This document shows, in pieces, positions 25,392 to 35,893 of a stretch of 64,000 nucleotides of DNA. The notes beneath the pieces are model-generated. The model saw only the letters and a program-made list of their open reading frames with translations. It was not told the DNA's origin and did no database searches. The stretch is from Calliopum simillimum. Lineage: Eukaryota; Arthropoda; Insecta; Diptera; Lauxaniidae. The translations under genes were made by a program, and so were the position numbers. How positions within the stretch are numbered: position 1 is the first letter of the stretch; each line of letters opens with the position of its first letter. Location of the stretch: positions 112,739,309 to 112,803,308 of the forward strand of contig OX638368.1 of assembly GCA_951812925.1 (NCBI GenBank). Direction: 5' to 3'.

Positions 25392-26289
25392 GAGTAGAAC
25401 GGGGCAATGTCGTGCACTCAACTTTGACATGCTCGTAAAGCCGTACATCTCAACCGAATGCGACGAGTAAGCATCCGATCGAAAGATAATTTCGTTGGTT
25501 ACATCCATGTGTAACAACATTTGTGTAGCGAGAAGTTGTGTTTGTGTAAGTGAAGAAAAAAAAATGTGCACGACATTACCCCCCTCCAAATTTGTGGGGT
25601 AATGTCGTGCATTGTTTTCCGAGCATAGAAAAGGTACCAAAATGTGTGAGAAATGATAGGTAGTGGTTCTATTAGAGGAGATTTAGCATTATCATGTATT
25701 TATTCATTATTATACAAGTGTGAAGTACATAATATGTTGTGTAGAGTAGAACGGGGCAATGTCGTGCACTCAACTTTGACATTCTCGTAAATCCGTACAT
25801 CTCAAGCGAATGCAACGAGTAAGCATCCGATCGAAAGATAATTTCATTGGTTACATCCATGTGTAACAACATTTGTGTAGCGAGGAATTGTGTTTGTGTA
25901 AGTGAATGTGCACGACATTACCCCAATGGTCGTTTTAAAGGTCAACTTCGATAACTCGGTGAAGCCCAAAATTTTTTTCGAAAACCAAATACTTCTTTTC
26001 TTTGGCAGGATATTTCGTTTCAGAAAACACTTACCTGGTATATTTTCCCGGAAGGAAAATTATTTTTCTGACCCGATAAAAAAACACTTTTATCGTCCCG
26101 AAAGCGTGCGTTTTGAAAAAAATGTTACTCTGTAGAGACGAACTGGTGAAAATTGCTAGTATTATATGCAAAAGCTCAGTAGGTCAGCAGGTCCCTACCT
26201 TACGAACAGTTGGTAAATCATTCAATTCTTTGGGCTAAAACAGCCAGTGCACGACATTACCCCCTGCACGACATTACCCCGTTCTACTC
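25392..26289. mobile_element. TA-flanked element with GCACGACATTACCCC motif
   Basis: Begins GAGTAGAACGGGGCAATGTC and ends with its inverse (CCCCGTTCTACTC), flanked by TA (25390-25391 and 26290-26291). Removing it and one TA rejoins the Gypsy frame. The motif GCACGACATTACCCC or its complement recurs inside. The first ~200 bp are repeated at about 25743-25925, so the element has an internal duplication or a nested copy. No clear transposase remains. Confidence 0.8.
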
Positions 26290-26435
26290 TACATTAGAAA
26301 CTGGTGTTCTGCCTGGTTATATTCTAGAGAATGGTTTAGTTTTTCGAATTGGACCTCAAAAACAGAATCAGCTGTATGTACCCAGGGAGCTAGAAGAAAA
26401 TATAATGAGGGTAGTGCACGAAAAATGTAGTCACC

Positions 26436-26624
26436 ACATACATATGTCCCAGTAGATCGTTATTATGATCCATATAATAAATAATGAAATCAAAACATGG
26501 GAAATTATCACATTGACTGCTAAAAACTGATGGGATGAAAATATGTTGCAATTGATATGAATAACTTTGTTAAATAAAGGAGAACACTCACTGGGTCAAA
26601 TATGTCCCGTCAGTGTTGAAAGGG
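26436..26624. mobile_element. Possible piggyBac-like remnant
   Basis: The right edge reads GTTGAAAGGG followed by TTAA (26625-26628), and the complement begins CCCTTTCAACACTGACGGG, similar to piggyBac-type ends. ATATGTCCC occurs near both edges in opposed orientation. The left TTAA is missing, so this is a truncated guess. Confidence 0.3.
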
Positions 26625-27028
26625 TTAAGTCAAGCCCTAAAGGAAAAATCACCCTATACGAGCGGACACACCAAAATGTGGTTACGGAAAGTTGTGTCTT
26701 GTCATGGGTTTTACTGTGAGCGATATATTTCTTACCATATACTTCAACTACTGGAGGGTTACTCCGTAATTTGATTCGGAAATAAATCTGTTCGGATTAG
26801 AAAAATTGTTGCTCTAAAATTCGTTTTTCGTATATAATTTTTGACTTTTCGGTATTGTTTTTTGACATTTGACAAATAGTATTACTGCTTTCTAAAAATA
26901 TTTACAAAATACAATCCGAACAAACTAGGGATTATGAATTCAATTTGTTATTCGAATAGAAATGATTTCCGAATCGAACTACAGAGTGGCCCTCCAGCAT
27001 TTATCTTGGTCCTATTTAAACAAAATAA
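26625..27028. other. No recognisable feature
   Basis: No gene or defined repeat is seen. In the host-gene model this lies just 3' of the polyadenylation signals. Confidence 0.5.
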
Positions 27029-27049
27029 TTTATTTAAATTTTTTTTATT
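27029..27049 (-). terminator. Polyadenylation signals of the secreted-protein gene
   Basis: On the minus strand AATAAA occurs at 27044-27049 and again at 27029-27034, 48 and 63 bases past the predicted stop at 27097-27099. Position and sequence fit a normal 3' end for the host gene whose last exon is split by the Gypsy element. Confidence 0.45.
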
Positions 27050-27096
27050 TTTTTAAAATCAATCATGATGCGTCAAACGATACAAATCTTTCCAAA

Positions 27097-30000
27097 CTAT
27101 TTCAAACTTTCTATACATTTTATCGCACACATATATTCATTTTGTTATATCTTATAATTTTTTTTAAAAAATTTAATTAACAAAACGTTTCAATTTATTT
27201 TCTCGAATAGAATATATTTTTTCGTTTGACAATTATTGATATTTTTATCAAAGCTAGATTTTATATAGTAACACAAGTAATTATATTACAACTCGTCCAA
27301 CCTGACTTTCGATCGACCCCGATCGAGTATAATAAAAAATTTAACAAAATTTATAAAAACAAAACAACGTTCAAAAGATACTTAATGCATAAGTATTTCA
27401 TTTGTTTTTTTTTTTTTTTTTTTAATCACCAGTAGCTTCTACACCCAAATTTGACTTTATCCATGGTTTCATATTATGTGCTTCGACAATATTATTGTAT
27501 GGAATCTGGGTATTCTGACAACCCTCAATATCTACCACCACATATCGATCGTTCGACAATATTTTACTAATCACATATGGCCCTCGATATTTCGCTTTTA
27601 ATTTTTTATTTCCAGCAGTGGTATCAATATTTTTGAGGACAACATATTCCCCTAGCTTATACGCACGTGCAGGTCGATGACTCTTTTTAAAACGTTTTAA
27701 ACTCGCCCCCTGTGCCAATCGTATTCGTTCAGCTGCATCTATCCTCTTTTTTTCTAAATTTCTTTCTGTGCTATTTAGCGCCTTCGAATCAAGATATTCA
27801 AACAGTTCGTCAATAACATTACCTCGCTGCTCAACACCAAAAAGGAGTACGCTAGGAGTTTCGCCAACAGTACTATGAATAGTATTATTAAGTGCATACT
27901 CAATTTGAGTTAACATCTTAACCCAATCAGCGTGCTGTAATGGATCAGTCATTTTGCTCAACATACTAGTTAGTGTTCGGTTAACACGCTCAACTTGTCC
28001 ATTAGCCTGTGGTGAAGCTACTGCAGTTTTAACATGCTTAATATTATTCTTTAAAAGAAATGAGCTAAACTCTAAAGAGGTAAAACATGAACCTTGATCA
28101 CTGATAAGGCGACGCGGACGACTATAGTATTCAAAATACTTTGATAATGAGGCACATACCTCTTTAGTACTAGTCGAAATCACGGGATATAGTTTCACAT
28201 ACTTTGTAAATGCGTCAACTACTACTAATATATGTTTTCGTTTTGAAGCAATAGATGGTAATGGACCATAATGATCAATATGTATGGTATCAAACGGGAC
28301 TGGTTTCTTTGGAATATGAAATAGGTTCTGATCATTAGAACGCGCTGGAATTGAGTACAAAAGACATTTGACACAATTTTTTATGTAATTTTCTACCTTT
28401 TCACGCATGTTTGGAAACCAATAATGTGTATTTAATCGATCGTAAGTTTTCACCACTCCCATATGCCCAATTTTTTCGTGCTCATGACGTATTAGATTAA
28501 TTTCCATTTCAGCTGGAATCCGCAATCGCAATCTTTTCGATAGACCCTTATAGAAGACTAAACCATTTTGCAACTCATAATCCTTTAAGTTTCCAGTCTC
28601 CAATTTTTCTCGAAGAGCTACAATTTTTTCGTCCCTACTCTGCGCAGTCTGTAATTGAAAATCAATATCTTCTCCACTAACTGCAGCCGCTACATGACAA
28701 CGACTTAGAGCATCTACATGTTCCATGTGACTACCTAAGCGGTGCTGAATAGTATAATTGTAATTCTCTAATTCAAGCGCCCATCTAGCAATTCGAGCAT
28801 TCACAACTTTTTTTTTAAGAGTAAGCGTTAGCGAGTTACAGTCGGTAACAATACAAAAAGGTATACCCTCTAAGTACACACGAAAACGCTGCAAAGCATA
28901 TATAATTGCCAGAGTTTCTAATTCGAAGCTATGATATCGAGATTCGGCGGGCGTTGTGCTTTTCGAAAAATACGCTACTGGATGAAATTTTTTATCAATT
29001 TGTTTTTGCAACAAAACAGCACCAAAGCCTAACGCACTTGCGTCACAATGCAATTCGGTTTCATAATTGGGATTGTAAATAGCTAAAACTGGAGAAGCCA
29101 TTAGCAAATTTTTTAATTTTATAAATGCTTCTACACATTTCTCGTCAAATTTAAAAATAACATTTTTTTTTATTAAATTATTTAAAGGACGTGCAATTCG
29201 TGAAAAATTAGGCACAAATCGACGAAAATAGGAAAACAAACCGATACATGACTGTAATTGCTTGACATTAGTTGGCATTGGATATTCGGATATTGCCTTC
29301 ACATGGAATTTGCTAAGTCTAATTCCATCAGCTTGGATTTCATATCCTAAGTAATCAATGGTAGCGTAACCAAAGTGACATTTTGATAACTTGAGCTCAA
29401 GTCCATGTTGAGCAAGACAGCGTAACACTCTCCCAAGAACATCAATATGCTCACTTATGTCCTTTGTAGCAATTATGATATCATCAATATATACTGAAAT
29501 TTCTCCACAACGAATAAATGAATCCAACACCTTAGTAATGAATCTCTGAAATACTGAAGGTGCGTTCTTAAGACCAAAAGGCATTCGTAAATATTCATAC
29601 TGACCCATTGGTGTTACAAATGAAGTATACTTGACTGAATCTGATGACATTTGAACTTGATGAAAACCACTTCTCAAGTCAAGCAAAGTAAAATATTTCT
29701 TACCCTCAAGATACTCTAAACAATCATCAATAAGCGGCAATGGAAAATTATCGCGGAATGTAATTTTATTAATTGCACGATAATCGACACACATGCGTCG
29801 TTCTCCATTTTTTTTTCGCACCAGAACAATAGGAGATGCATAGGGTGAATTACTGGGACGAATCACTTTTTCATCTAACAAATCACGAATCATTTTCTCA
29901 ACATCTTTTTTTTCTTGAAAAGATAATCGGCGTGGTCCACAGTGAACTGGTGTATCAGAAGTCAGTTGTATTTTCATTTCATATTTTAGTGGCTTAACCT

Positions 30001-32210
30001 CATTTGTATCACAACTGTAACTACGAACAATTGTTTCACGTATTTTGTTACGTAAGGGGATGGCCAGTAATGGATCAACATCAATTTCAGTGACCTTATT
30101 CTTTATGTCTACAGCGCACACTGTTGGCAAATAATTCGGAAGTTCAGAAAAATTATTACACTCAATATATGGAAAATTACACTCATCTGAATTATTACTA
30201 CAATCACACTCAATAGATGAAAAACGATACTCATCTGAATTCTCTCGACAATCAGAAAGAGCATTACTAATTCGCTCTGCAGAAGTACAAGCAATAAAAG
30301 AAACATCACACAAATTCTGAATCGATTCAGTTTTATTGACGTCATCACTAATTGATACACAGTTTACTGCACTAACACCATTATTTGGCGAAAAACATGT
30401 TAAAATCACAGAAAAAACATTTAAAAAATCACGACCTAACACCATTGGCACAGGGAGTACATTATCTGGAACAATAAAGACAGTCAATGGCTTTGTTTTG
30501 CTTCTAAATTTAATTAAACAAACAAATTTTCCAAATGTCAAAATTGTTGACTGCGCAAGTCCGCAATAATCTGAATTATGAATTTGTAAAGACGAACGAT
30601 TGATCTGTGATGGCAACTCTGAAATAGACATAAAACTAACCGGACTTCCGGTATCGAAAAGGGCACGTATTACTTTGGGTTCACTGCAACTGGATGAAAA
30701 AGCAAATGAAACACTTACCGATTGCATAGCATCAATTTGATCAATGTTATCATTCTGATTAAATTCATTTTGGTCTTCTTTGTTGCATTGACAGCAATGC
30801 TTGCATTTATCAGTTGACACTGAAGCAACGGTACGAGGATTTTTATTCTTTTTTGGACATGAATTTATCATATGATCCTTCGAACCACATCCAAAACATG
30901 CATTCTTTGTGCGTGACGCTTCTGGACAATTTTTTGATATATGTCCATGTTTAGAACAGTTAAAGCACCGCATTAATACTGCATCATTGGTTCCTTTTGA
31001 AGATGGTTGCTCAAAAACTGGCTTACTATTATTGCTAACCCATTTAGCATGAACCGCATTATCCCGCCGATTTCGTTCGTAGCATATCAACATTTCTTTT
31101 AGTTGGTGAATGGTAGTAGCTTGATAAAATGCAGCTACATTCGCTTGACTTTCGCGCAAGCCCCCTACAATAAATTCAATCAGGTCACGTTCAGGAATAT
31201 TACCATGTGTTGCGATCTCTTGCATAGATATCACATAATGTATGATAGACTCTTCTTTTTTCCAAATTCTTCGCTCAAGTTGACGGTAAACATCCTTCAA
31301 GGGTACATACCGATCAAACTCTTTTAGCAATTCTGCTCGCAACTGAGACCATGTTTGCACTGTAATTGTACGCAAAAATATTTTTGCAGTACCAGCCATC
31401 AATCGGCGAGCAGACAATAAAAGAAATTGCGAATTCAAATTTAGTGGCAATGTCACATTTTCAAAATCTTCAATCCATTTGCGGACATTATAGGAATCAT
31501 CACCGTTAAATGTGGGTACTGCATTTTCAATAGTTGTAAAATTGAAAGTTGATCCTGATGCATATGACTGATGGGAATTCCGTGCTTGCATGGCACTTAT
31601 CTCTGCTTGAAGTGCGTAGTATTTTTTTTTCTTCTCCAGCAATTCTAGTGCAGCGTCAAGATTTTCATTAGAAGGCAAGCAGTCATCTACAATATCCACA
31701 AAAGAATCTGCATCACCACCTCCATCGTTACTTCTTGGTACGCTCTCAATGTACCTAGTGTACAAAACGCGTAACTGCATTAAAGTTGCAGTTGCAGGAT
31801 ATTCAATACCAGCAGCATTTAGCTCCTCTACAAATTCCGCTTTGGTTTTTGGTGCCATTTTTATTATACCCCACACCTGAATTGTTATATCTTATAATTT
31901 TTTTTAAAAAATTTAATTAACAAAACGTTTCAATTTATTTTCTCGAATAGAATATATTTTTTCGTTTGACAATTATTGATATTTTTATCAAAGCTAGATT
32001 TTATATAGTAACACAAGTAATTATATTACAATTTCCACACTCATTTACTAGATCATTCGCCTCATCGAATTTCATAGCATTTTTATAGATAACATCGAAA
32101 CTGCAATCCACGGCCTGTTTAACGCTTTTATCAATTGCACAAAATGCAGCTTCGTATTCAATTGCGAAATTCTTCACTTGAAAGGATGTAAACTTATGTG
32201 CATCCAACAC
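27097..32210 (-). CDS. Last exon of secreted-protein gene, split by Gypsy
   Basis: Coding runs 32210-32031, is interrupted by the Gypsy element, and resumes at 27138 to a TAG at 27097-27099. Joined across the single ATTT target it gives 73 codons, Cys-containing and helical (AFCAIDKSVKQAVDC, NECGNEYMCAIKCIE). The 5' edge is a possible acceptor TATTCAAAAG at 32211-32220, phase 0, which matches the possible donor GTAATT at 40638. In the disrupted allele translation runs into the LTR and stops after about nine new residues (CNIITCVTI). Joining to the exons at 40639-41518 is a model based on phase and composition, not proof. Confidence 0.55.
27143..27290 (-). repeat. Gypsy 3' LTR
   Basis: 148 bp, TGTTATATC...TATTACA on the plus strand, apparently identical to 31883-32030. 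Preceded by the ATTT target copy. Confidence 0.93.
27422..31858 (-). CDS. gag-pol: Gypsy Gag-Pol polyprotein, single open frame
   Basis: One uninterrupted frame of about 1,478 codons starting at the ATG at 31858 (MAPKTKAEF). Domains in order: gag; two CCHC zinc knuckles at about residues 297-335 (CFNCSKHGHISKNC and CFGCGSKDHMINSC); aspartic protease ALFDTGSPVSF near 400; reverse transcriptase with YIDDIIIA near 790; RNase H with HCDASALGFGAVLL near 940; integrase with an HHCC zinc domain (about 1125-1165) and core Asp, Asp, Glu in IHIDHYG, SDQGSCF and GQVERVNR. Gag and Pol are in one frame without a shift. No envelope gene is present. All visible catalytic residues are intact, so it may be active. 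Confidence 0.93.
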   Translation of the reverse strand: MAPKTKAEFVEELNAAGIEYPATATLMQLRVLYTRYIESVPRSNDGGGDADSFVDIVDDCLPSNENLDAALELLEKKKKYYALQAEISAMQARNSHQSYASGSTFNFTTIENAVPTFNGDDSYNVRKWIEDFENVTLPLNLNSQFLLLSARRLMAGTAKIFLRTITVQTWSQLRAELLKEFDRYVPLKDVYRQLERRIWKKEESIIHYVISMQEIATHGNIPERDLIEFIVGGLRESQANVAAFYQATTIHQLKEMLICYERNRRDNAVHAKWVSNNSKPVFEQPSSKGTNDAVLMRCFNCSKHGHISKNCPEASRTKNACFGCGSKDHMINSCPKKNKNPRTVASVSTDKCKHCCQCNKEDQNEFNQNDNIDQIDAMQSVSVSFAFSSSCSEPKVIRALFDTGSPVSFMSISELPSQINRSSLQIHNSDYCGLAQSTILTFGKFVCLIKFRSKTKPLTVFIVPDNVLPVPMVLGRDFLNVFSVILTCFSPNNGVSAVNCVSISDDVNKTESIQNLCDVSFIACTSAERISNALSDCRENSDEYRFSSIECDCSNNSDECNFPYIECNNFSELPNYLPTVCAVDIKNKVTEIDVDPLLAIPLRNKIRETIVRSYSCDTNEVKPLKYEMKIQLTSDTPVHCGPRRLSFQEKKDVEKMIRDLLDEKVIRPSNSPYASPIVLVRKKNGERRMCVDYRAINKITFRDNFPLPLIDDCLEYLEGKKYFTLLDLRSGFHQVQMSSDSVKYTSFVTPMGQYEYLRMPFGLKNAPSVFQRFITKVLDSFIRCGEISVYIDDIIIATKDISEHIDVLGRVLRCLAQHGLELKLSKCHFGYATIDYLGYEIQADGIRLSKFHVKAISEYPMPTNVKQLQSCIGLFSYFRRFVPNFSRIARPLNNLIKKNVIFKFDEKCVEAFIKLKNLLMASPVLAIYNPNYETELHCDASALGFGAVLLQKQIDKKFHPVAYFSKSTTPAESRYHSFELETLAIIYALQRFRVYLEGIPFCIVTDCNSLTLTLKKKVVNARIARWALELENYNYTIQHRLGSHMEHVDALSRCHVAAAVSGEDIDFQLQTAQSRDEKIVALREKLETGNLKDYELQNGLVFYKGLSKRLRLRIPAEMEINLIRHEHEKIGHMGVVKTYDRLNTHYWFPNMREKVENYIKNCVKCLLYSIPARSNDQNLFHIPKKPVPFDTIHIDHYGPLPSIASKRKHILVVVDAFTKYVKLYPVISTSTKEVCASLSKYFEYYSRPRRLISDQGSCFTSLEFSSFLLKNNIKHVKTAVASPQANGQVERVNRTLTSMLSKMTDPLQHADWVKMLTQIEYALNNTIHSTVGETPSVLLFGVEQRGNVIDELFEYLDSKALNSTERNLEKKRIDAAERIRLAQGASLKRFKKSHRPARAYKLGEYVVLKNIDTTAGNKKLKAKYRGPYVISKILSNDRYVVVDIEGCQNTQIPYNNIVEAHNMKPWIKSNLGVEATGD
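31883..32030 (-). repeat. Gypsy 5' LTR
   Basis: 148 bp, apparently identical to 27143-27290 and followed on the plus strand by the second ATTT. In the element's orientation this is the promoter-bearing LTR, very short for a Gypsy element. Confidence 0.93.
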
Positions 32211-32239
32211 CTTTTGAATATGTGAAATTAATTGTTAAT

Positions 32240-32716
32240 TGCTAAGGGCCTGTTTCACCGCTCCCAGATAAAGTTGCTGATAGTAATCTAGCAGATAAAT
32301 AATTTGAGAGAAGCTACAGATAAAATTTTTGTTAGATTTCCTTCTGATATTTTAAACGTTACTGCCATACCTAAATTGGAGCGTCAGCTTTATTTTACTG
32401 TCAAAAATTTCTCATGTACATACAATTTGTATGGCGCATACCGAATTGGCCCTATGCTCCTCCTATTAGATAAAGAAGAATACCAAAATGCGGCAGCAGG
32501 AATTCAAGTCATCGGTTATTTCATGTAGATTCTTATTTCTCCATTGAGCCAAGCGCCATCCAACCGGACTTCAATTCGCAATCAGATGCAGCCAATTTAT
32601 AGTGATCCTGTGCATATGAGGGTACAAAAGTGAATTTGGGAAAAATGGGTCAACGAGCAGCAAGAATCGGTGCTTAGTCGTTCCAAGCCCTGTGACAAAA
32701 TAGCTCAATATGATAA
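32240..32716. repeat. MITE terminus and unassigned intronic DNA
   Basis: GGGCCTGTTTCACCGCTCCCAGATAAAGTT begins near 32241; its near-match in inverse orientation is at 40560-40606. Only one end of the repeat is present. A 74-codon open frame at 32304-32528 has no recognisable motif. In the host-gene model all of this lies in intron 2. Confidence 0.45.
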
Positions 32717-33408
32717 CACTAGTCTACAAATGATTGAAAATTTTTTCCCCAGTGAATGCCATTATTCATTTTATATGTAAAATGGGCTGCTGATTCCGAA
32801 AAAGCATTATTTTTTTTATTTCGTGTCGTTTTCGAGATATCGGTCATTTTCGGTTTTCGGACCAAAAAAAAAGATAGTTCCATTTAAATACAAATATCTC
32901 AAGAACTAATGTTTGTATTCAAACCTAAATGTGGGGGGGTCAAAATGACCCACTTGTAAGGGTCTTAGAGGGTTAAAATTTTCTACAAAAATATTCCTCG
33001 TAATATCCTGCATAAGTTTACTGAACGTATAATACACAAGAATGCGCTATTTTTGTATTTTTCATGTACAGTGGATTAAAAAACTTCAAAAATCGATTAA
33101 AAAAAAAATCTGACGTGCTGGAGAAAAACGACGAGACACGGGTATTTTCTTTAAGAATTTTCTTTAAGAATTTTTTGGATTTTCTCATGTGTTTTACAAA
33201 AAGTTTTAATTATCGAACAGTTTATTGCAAAAAAACGAAAAAAATAGGGAAAAACGCATTTTGGTAACTTTTCAATGAATTGTATACAACTTTTGCATTT
33301 TTCCATCGATTTTTTTAAGTGGTATCTTATTTTCTTCACAAATATACATATAGTCTATGATACAAAAAAAAAATTTTTATAAAAAAGTTATTTCTTCTTG
33401 TATAAATC

Positions 33409-33666
33409 CGCAGTTGGCCGTACCAAAGGGCCTAAGTACCATTTCGAGGCAAAAGTAGTGTCATAATATGAAACGGGTGGCATTTTGTTAGAAATTAATA
33501 AAATTGTTTTCTGTTTTCACAAAATTTTTTTTTGATATTGTGAAATTGATGTCATTATGTTGAAAAAAGTACAACAGTCAAATAACAGACTATTAGGCTC
33601 ATAAAAAGTATGACATTACTTTTGCCTCGAAATGGTACTTAGGCCCTTTGGTACGGCCACTCCTCA
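33409..33666. mobile_element. MITE with GAGGCAAAAGTA subterminal motif
   Basis: About 255 bp. Inverted ends share GGCCGTACCAAAGGGCC and the block CGAGGCAAAAGTA, with TACTTTTGCCTCG on the right. A sister copy at 39225-39479 has the same motif and length. It interrupts the right arm of the CACTA foldback. Confidence 0.75.
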
Positions 33667-33804
33667 ATTTATTTCGCCGAAACTATTAAACCAACCAAAA
33701 GGTGATGTGAATATCATTTGTAGGTTAATTACCTTTAATATGACATATAATACGTTTGAATACAAACATTGGTTCTTGAGATATTTGTATTTAAATATAA
33801 CATA

Positions 33805-35349
33805 GGGGAGACTGGGGCACATTTGACACTAAATTTTCAAAGACCTGTATCTTTGAAAATTATTACACGATCTTAATACTCTTTACTGTTTCTGAAACAT
33901 TGATTATTTAAGATGAAAACCAAGAAAAAAAAATTTCAAAAAAACTGCATTAAGAGTCCTTTTTTAAATTTTTTAAAAAAAGTCATTTTGTCAAATGTGC
34001 CCCGTACCTGGGGCACATTTGACACTCACAAAAATAACACAGAAACATTCAACAAAACATTCATACATATATTTTTTTCATATAAATACAAATTATAAGT
34101 ACTAACGAAGACTTATTTTATATATTAGTGTGAGAAGTCGATGTCAAATACGTATTTAGTGCGTGAACGTGAAGTTGAGGCTGGATTTGTTGGAGTTGGT
34201 AATTTAAACTCAACTACACTCTTTAAAGTCAGGCAAACATCTTCCACTTCCGGTTTTATAAAAACCCAATTTAATGGTGAAGCTTTTCTCAAATAACTGA
34301 TCTTGTATCAAGAATAGCTAATTACTTCTACAATATCTCCCACATAAAAAATGGGTTTTTGGATTTTTCGCCAAATTTCCCAAGGACAATATATAAGTAT
34401 AAAGTACAATTTCCAACAACACTCCTAATGAGAACATCAACATAAAATGTTAGGTAAGAGCCAGTTTGATGGACATTTTTTTGGTCTGGATTTTGGGTAA
34501 CACCATCGTCAAGATATTTGCAGCGCTTTCACATGATGATGGGGAACACTTCCAGTCAATTTGATAATTATTAAAAACTTCGCATACATGATGAACTTTG
34601 ATGTCAATATGTTTACTTCGGGAATTCATCCATCCAGATTTTGAAATTAAAACAAGTAGTAGAGGTCCTGGAAAGCACCTATTCAAAAATCTTGAATTGC
34701 AGATAAAACAAAGGTAACAAACTACATTAAATCAAATGAAATGGATTCTGTGTCGGAAGTCGGAGTTTCTCTCTGGTTTCCGATATTAGAAATAGCGAAT
34801 TCAACTTTTTTTCATCGCCATCGCGTCTGTTCGTCTTCATTTTATAATGGAATACCATATCTTTAAAAGATAACACTAGAAAATCTTCTAAAATACACAA
34901 ACACATATGTCTGGACGAACGTCAAATGTGCCCCTTCGACAAAAGTCAAATGTGCCCCTTCGACAAAAGTCAAATGTGCCCCAATATCTCTTGAAGATTT
35001 AAAAATATTTTAAAATTTAAACTATTTGACCTTGATAAAAAACACTTTTATTCTATTAATTGTAAAGGTTAGTGCTACCAAATTTTCATACTTACTTCTA
35101 AAAAACAATACAACTTTATTTGCAAAACCCTTACGAACAAGATGTCGAAAATTACAAAAAAATACACAAAAAGTTAAAAAAGCGTATTAGCGCGGGAGAA
35201 GTTTAAAGAGAACTACCAAAGTTCATTACGTTGCTTCCACTCTAATTAGTTATGTTTCTGCATTTCAGGTTTTTGGTTCGAAAGGCGTGTTCACACCGAA
35301 AATGGCAAAGTCAAATGTGCCCCGGTGTCAAATGTACCCCAGCTTACCC
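33805..35349. mobile_element. TA-flanked pogo-like element, GTCAAATGTGCCCC motif
   Basis: Left end GGGGAGACTGGGGCACATTT, right end the inverse with GTACCCCAGCTTACCC, flanked by TA at 33803-33804 and 35350-35351. GTCAAATGTGCCCC or its complement recurs at about 33988, 34010, 34921, 34945, 34970 and 35311, including a tandem pair. The minus strand keeps a decayed C-terminal transposase-like segment (34127-34686). Inserted in the CACTA foldback arm. Confidence 0.8.
34127..34686 (-). pseudogene. pogo-like transposase C-terminal remnant
   Basis: Minus-strand frames read SKSGWMN near 34630 and, after frame breaks, a segment ending in VEFKLPTPTNPASTSRSRTK and a stop near 34130. The pattern of a hydrophobic VGDIV segment, an acidic PEVEDV and a KLPTP tail resembles the C-termini of insect pogo-type (DDE_1) transposases as I know them. 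It has at least one stop and a frameshift. Function is inferred from pattern only. Confidence 0.45.
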
Positions 35350-35535
35350 TACAACATACAACAAAAATGTTATATATAACTTCCTTTTTTTTATGGTCCG
35401 AAAACCGAAAATGACCGATATCTCGAAAACGACACGAAAAAAAAAAAATAATGGAATTTTCGGAATCAGCAGCCCATTTTACATATAAAATGGATAGTGG
35501 CATTCACTAGGAATTATGGCTGTAGACTAGTATAA

Positions 35536-35893
35536 TTTGAGTTCCTCCCATAGTGCAGAACACCATTGAACGTTTCGCTTATGCCAATCGGGATCCAAAA
35601 TTAGGGCAGAAGTGAGTTGAACAAAATTTTTAATACGACTGACGTCCATAAAATCAAGAAACCCCAAACTACCGGCTCCGAAAATAAACATGTGGATACA
35701 GGAAGGACCAAGTACGTAGTGCAGTGAGGAAGCTGTCTGCCTCGTGCCCCGAGACCACAACTTTAGCGCTCTAGTAGCCTTTCATCACCAAAAAAAAAAA
35801 ACAGCAGTCTACTTGCCTTTGATCTTCTGCCCTAGTTTTTGGATCCCATTCGTACAAACGAAACGATCAATGACACTCTGCACTATGGGCGGA
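35536..35893. repeat. Inverted pair of ~65-bp segments
   Basis: The segment at about 35539-35612 (CATAGTGCAGA, GGGATCCAAAA, AGGGCAGAAG) recurs inverted at about 35828-35890. The 215 bp between are unique. It may be a small inverted-repeat element; ends and duplication are not defined. Confidence 0.5.

Larger units (their letters stand above)
21985..26440 (+). pseudogene. Gypsy pol pseudogene with three nested insertions
   Basis: A plus-strand Gypsy-type pol fragment. In order: RT thumb (21985-22085), connection and RNase H (22885-23374), RNase H continuation (25130-25389), and the integrase N-terminal region (26292-26440). The intervening DNA is three younger elements. Recognisable words include SYFRRFVPNF-like text near 23030, FELETLAIVYALERF near 23315 and RIARWALALECY near 25196. 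Several point stops show it is dead. It is related to the intact Gypsy at 27143-32030. Upstream gag and RT are missing because of the hAT-like end at 21984. Confidence 0.82.
27143..32030 (-). mobile_element. Apparently intact Gypsy-type LTR retrotransposon
   Basis: A 4,888-bp element with direct 148-bp LTRs that look identical, each TG...CA in form, and a 4-bp ATTT duplication at 27139-27142 and 32031-32034. One long gag-pol frame fills the interior. Identical LTRs mean a recent insertion. It sits in the last coding exon of a likely host gene. The region just inside the 5' LTR (ATTCAGGTGTGGGGT) does not match a familiar tRNA primer site. Confidence 0.93.
32717..35532. mobile_element. Second CACTA-ended foldback copy, rearranged
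   Basis: Starts CACTAGTCTACA at 32717 and ends TGTAGACTAGTA at 35532, with a TAA duplication (32714-32716 and 35533-35535). Both arms match the copy at 23378-25126. Most of the left arm is deleted: text jumps at about 32924 straight to the palindrome centre. The right arm contains two younger insertions (33409-33666 and 33805-35349). The last base has mutated from G to A. Confidence 0.8.

Noticed and set aside
32304..32528. 74-codon frame as a possible host exon
   Set aside because: No splice context, no recognisable motif, and it lies on the opposite strand within the proposed intron.
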